13,188 nt of DNA from JBNJGT01 sp051819765 (GTDB lineage: Archaea > Nanobdellota > Nanobdellia > Woesearchaeales > JACJVW01): NCBI GenBank assembly GCA_051819765.1, contig JBNJGT010000043.1, positions 1 to 13,188 on the forward strand. Reading direction: 5' to 3'. The position numbers and the translations under genes are program-made. This document shows, in pieces, positions 12,701 to 13,188 of the stretch. Position 1 is the first letter of the stretch. Every line of letters starts with the position of its first letter. The notes below the pieces were generated by a model. It was not told where the DNA came from. It saw nothing but the letters and a program-made list of their open reading frames with translations, and did not search any database.

Positions 12701-13068
12701 GTGGTAATTTCAAGAGAATCAAAGATTGTTGCGATGGGTTTGCCGGCAGGGTCTTTTATATCCAGAAGAAGTTTGTATTCGCCTTTCGGGACGGTGGATG
12801 TGTCCAATTCCAGGGACAGGTCTTCCACACCCTTTGCGGCGAGGGAGAACTGCCGGTCATTTGTGGCGATCTCGCTTCCGTCAGACTTGCGTAACAAAGT
12901 GGCTTCTGCTGTGAGGTCAGCACGGACAGTATCACCTCGGTTGGCCACGCTGAAGTCTATGGCCATGTTCTCAGCGGCGGTCTCATATTCAAAACTGACA
13001 ATTCCCACATTTGCGTGGACGAGTGGTATCAGTAGACAAAGAATTGGTAGTAACATAAGCTTTTTCAT
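9778..13068 (-). CDS. Large exported surface protein; two exported modules joined by a membrane hairpin or internal signal peptide
   Basis: A 1096-residue protein starting at ATG 13068. AGGTGA lies four bases upstream, and a signal peptide (MKKLMLLPILCLLIPLVHA, cleavage after 19) follows. Residues 20-360 look like three beta-sandwich (Ig/CARDB-like) domains. A Cys/acidic motif (CFDDGEC...DCFDC, 376-394) leads to a charged stalk and a membrane helix at about 430-450. Immediately after come KSKKQ and a second, shorter hydrophobic core (456-468) ending SAMEIVQA, which looks like another signal peptide with cleavage after Ala474. Next are a Pro/Thr linker and a Cys-rich, sequon-rich ectodomain of about 600 residues with a duplicated module (781-841 and 852-922). 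All 20 N-x-S/T sequons lie after residue 474. The C-terminus has no anchor. I do not recognise a named family. It could be a polyprotein, a gene fusion, or an anchored protein with both halves outside. A T-run follows the stop. Confidence 0.88.
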   Translation of the reverse strand: MKKLMLLPILCLLIPLVHANVGIVSFEYETAAENMAIDFSVANRGDTVRADLTAEATLLRKSDGSEIATNDRQFSLAAKGVEDLSLELDTSTVPKGEYKLLLDIKDPAGKPIATIFDSLEITTGTSETIYFTQVPYLEYVTEGDGTRAIRYSYGDEGKKVSEDATTTILFSLKNGFNEAVDLTADIKMIGSYSKKTVHTIEENLETIPAGEKSSFRIPLETQEPGTYDARVTITHEGKELVKRDLRVVFAGESANILEISNAQDTYQKGETVNLDVTYVGPADGVSVITGAYLKMELIKDGSVLETLRHEDLTLGFNRQTDSFSLTAPENLEDYSVHITLGKGSTIFDETNTGYKEITNTRTISGDGRIYDPAATCFDDGECTEEELNNDCFDCRKHPDEQQPSSELKEKYSKEKLMEEETSDETDGNNILIMVGGILAALLVGAIIFMGKSKKQFVLLLVPLLCLSAMEIVQADPTSSPGPPPATTTTTPTPAPAFTQSCGGNNATMAGNNGLSYDSGYTPSSYGLQPGDTYTYCEDGDYTQWDEVTVQGGTVINETTWYTCGQNNNSWQTATVSEDWCDCPRGERVAEMHEPGNLTTGFSSLSYNAPGGILFSGEEEDFTFNAYVEACLNRIPLLRLQLDMTEELDEGTNPVSHSKTGIYAKHQTINYTGEHAGKLGKFEIPEQEAFKKTYNISSDLNSYRFWSWRYEFGDALKQTVRNKGLSIPYSGSVDDLSPNMDHTVGDLYLSETYMEGGLNVTVGQSGFANAVIHELEIMGECTLSVYDLNLPGVTDDANAVETALQDPANVQSLMDQIENNPDWCNMDEGVEIENVSFIEAVELPIYDNVSRNYSVTVSDLDIQGVTNANQLETFLGDEDNYENFTNGLINLGELAPDDFIQEVKDVQGGAIADIDTVTMEAVGSGEVGAKVDLHYFVESSSNTSWSWRALENVTMDELARCLYNWDACLLDPRNGSVAWEMYSIADLGYGTGVNTSTYNWSRQRVDNYSIYYDGARGEEYYSFNVTVYRNCETGEPWISEAGDHACVNGSIYRCRFTPDAGTGGFVTKKEIGSTLIINETSDLGYRCSYEGEWIYRR
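10303..10515 (-). repeat. Second copy of a duplicated protein module in the large surface protein
   Basis: Encodes residues 852-922. It shares with the copy at 10546-10728 the order V-x-DL-x-I/L-x-GVT, a helix with ALExxL-type spacing, an F/L-rich segment and a closing I-x-x-V-x-x-(I/M)EAV strand. Similarity is at protein level only. Confidence 0.55.
10546..10728 (-). repeat. First copy of a duplicated protein module in the large surface protein
   Basis: Encodes residues 781-841, from TLSVYDLNLPGVTD to SFIEAVE. The paired copy at 10303-10515 runs from YSVTVSDLDIQGVTN to VTMEAVG and is about ten residues longer in the middle. Confidence 0.55.
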
Positions 13069-13188
13069 TGTATCACCTGTTTTGGGGGAGGTTTTCTGAA
13101 ATAATAAATCATCAGTGCTGCCAAAAGGAGCGCTGGTATAAGTAGCCAACTGAAACTTCTATTATTTAAACCTTTTGATATTCGTGTT
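13065..13188 (-). CDS. 3' end of an upstream membrane-anchored protein gene (partial, enters from the right edge)
   Basis: A frame open from the right edge on the minus strand ends at TGA 13067-13065 and encodes 40 residues: a short polar start, a hydrophobic helix FSWLLIPALLLAALMIYYF, and the basic, Pro-rich tail RKPPPKQVIQ. This is the classic end of a protein with an external domain, one C-terminal membrane anchor and a cytoplasmic tail. Its stop overlaps the ATG of the next gene as ATGA, like the ATPase/platform pair, which strongly supports a real gene in the same operon. The next gene's SD lies inside its last codons. Only the C-terminus is visible, so the product cannot be named; the anchor resembles that of the first half of the downstream protein. 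Confidence 0.78.
   Translation of the reverse strand, partial: TRISKGLNNRSFSWLLIPALLLAALMIYYFRKPPPKQVIQ
13073..13078 (-). promoter_or_regulatory. Ribosome binding site fixing the start of the large surface protein
   Basis: AGGTGA followed by the four-base spacer TACA and ATG 13068. It excludes the longer reading from ATG 13149, which would place 27 polar residues before the signal peptide. Confidence 0.75.

Noticed and set aside
13069..13149. N-terminal extension of the large surface protein from ATG 13149
   Set aside because: It would place 27 polar residues before a perfect signal peptide, whereas AGGTGA sits four bases before ATG 13068. The same bases encode the C-terminus of the upstream gene in another frame.
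13098..13171. TATA-like boxes on the minus strand before the large surface-protein gene
   Set aside because: These A/T-rich words lie inside the coding end of the upstream gene, and the ATGA overlap argues for read-through from that gene rather than a separate promoter.
1..13188. CRISPR arrays, insertion sequences, rRNA or integrase-type genes
   Set aside because: I saw no regularly spaced direct repeats, no transposase or integrase motifs, no terminal inverted repeats and no rRNA-like segments.

Overview
The window reads as archaeal chromosome. First genes of transcription units are preceded by BRE/TATA-like boxes about 25 nt before the start codon. Internal genes have Shine-Dalgarno (SD) sequences of the GGAGGTGA type, and genes are tightly packed with ATGA overlaps and convergent 3' overlaps. 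The gene content is also archaeal: a FlaI/TadA-type ATPase with a FlaJ/TadC-type membrane platform, pilin-like single-span proteins, a NosD-like beta-helix protein and a sequon-rich secreted protein. A DPANN-type lineage is my guess from style only; nothing here proves it.

Layout. (1) Positions 1-55 hold the start of a divergent minus-strand gene. (2) 128-895 is an inositol-monophosphatase-family phosphatase. (3) 881-1679, minus strand, holds two tandem paralogous pilin-like proteins; the upstream one appears to start at ATT. (4) 1816-3612, plus strand, is a compact three-gene unit: two small membrane proteins and an exported, membrane-anchored right-handed beta-helix protein that appears to start at ATC. 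(5) 3605-4765, minus strand, holds a third pilin-like protein and a coiled-coil protein. (6) 4878-9251, plus strand, is divergent from (5): secretion/assembly ATPase, nine-span platform protein, fourth pilin-like protein. (7) 9252-9777 is a 526-base gap with several strong hairpins and no convincing gene, possibly a structured RNA. (8) 9778-13188, minus strand, holds a 1096-residue surface protein that looks like two exported proteins joined in frame, and the last 40 codons of an upstream gene overlapping it by ATGA.

How it fits together. Blocks 3, 5 and 6 look like one type IV filament-like or secretion machine: motor, platform, four membrane-anchored pilin-like subunits and a soluble coiled-coil partner. 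None of the four pilin-like proteins has room for a cleavable prepilin leader, and no prepilin peptidase is present, so this may be a pseudopilin-type machine with uncleaved subunits. The surface proteins of blocks 4 and 8 could be cargo, partners or simply neighbours; the sequence does not decide.

The most unusual points are two independent candidate isoleucine-codon starts (ATT, ATC), each with a well-placed SD; the leaderless-pilin set; the two-in-one surface protein with an internal signal-peptide-like segment and all 20 N-glycosylation sequons in its second half; and the structured gap at 9252-9777.
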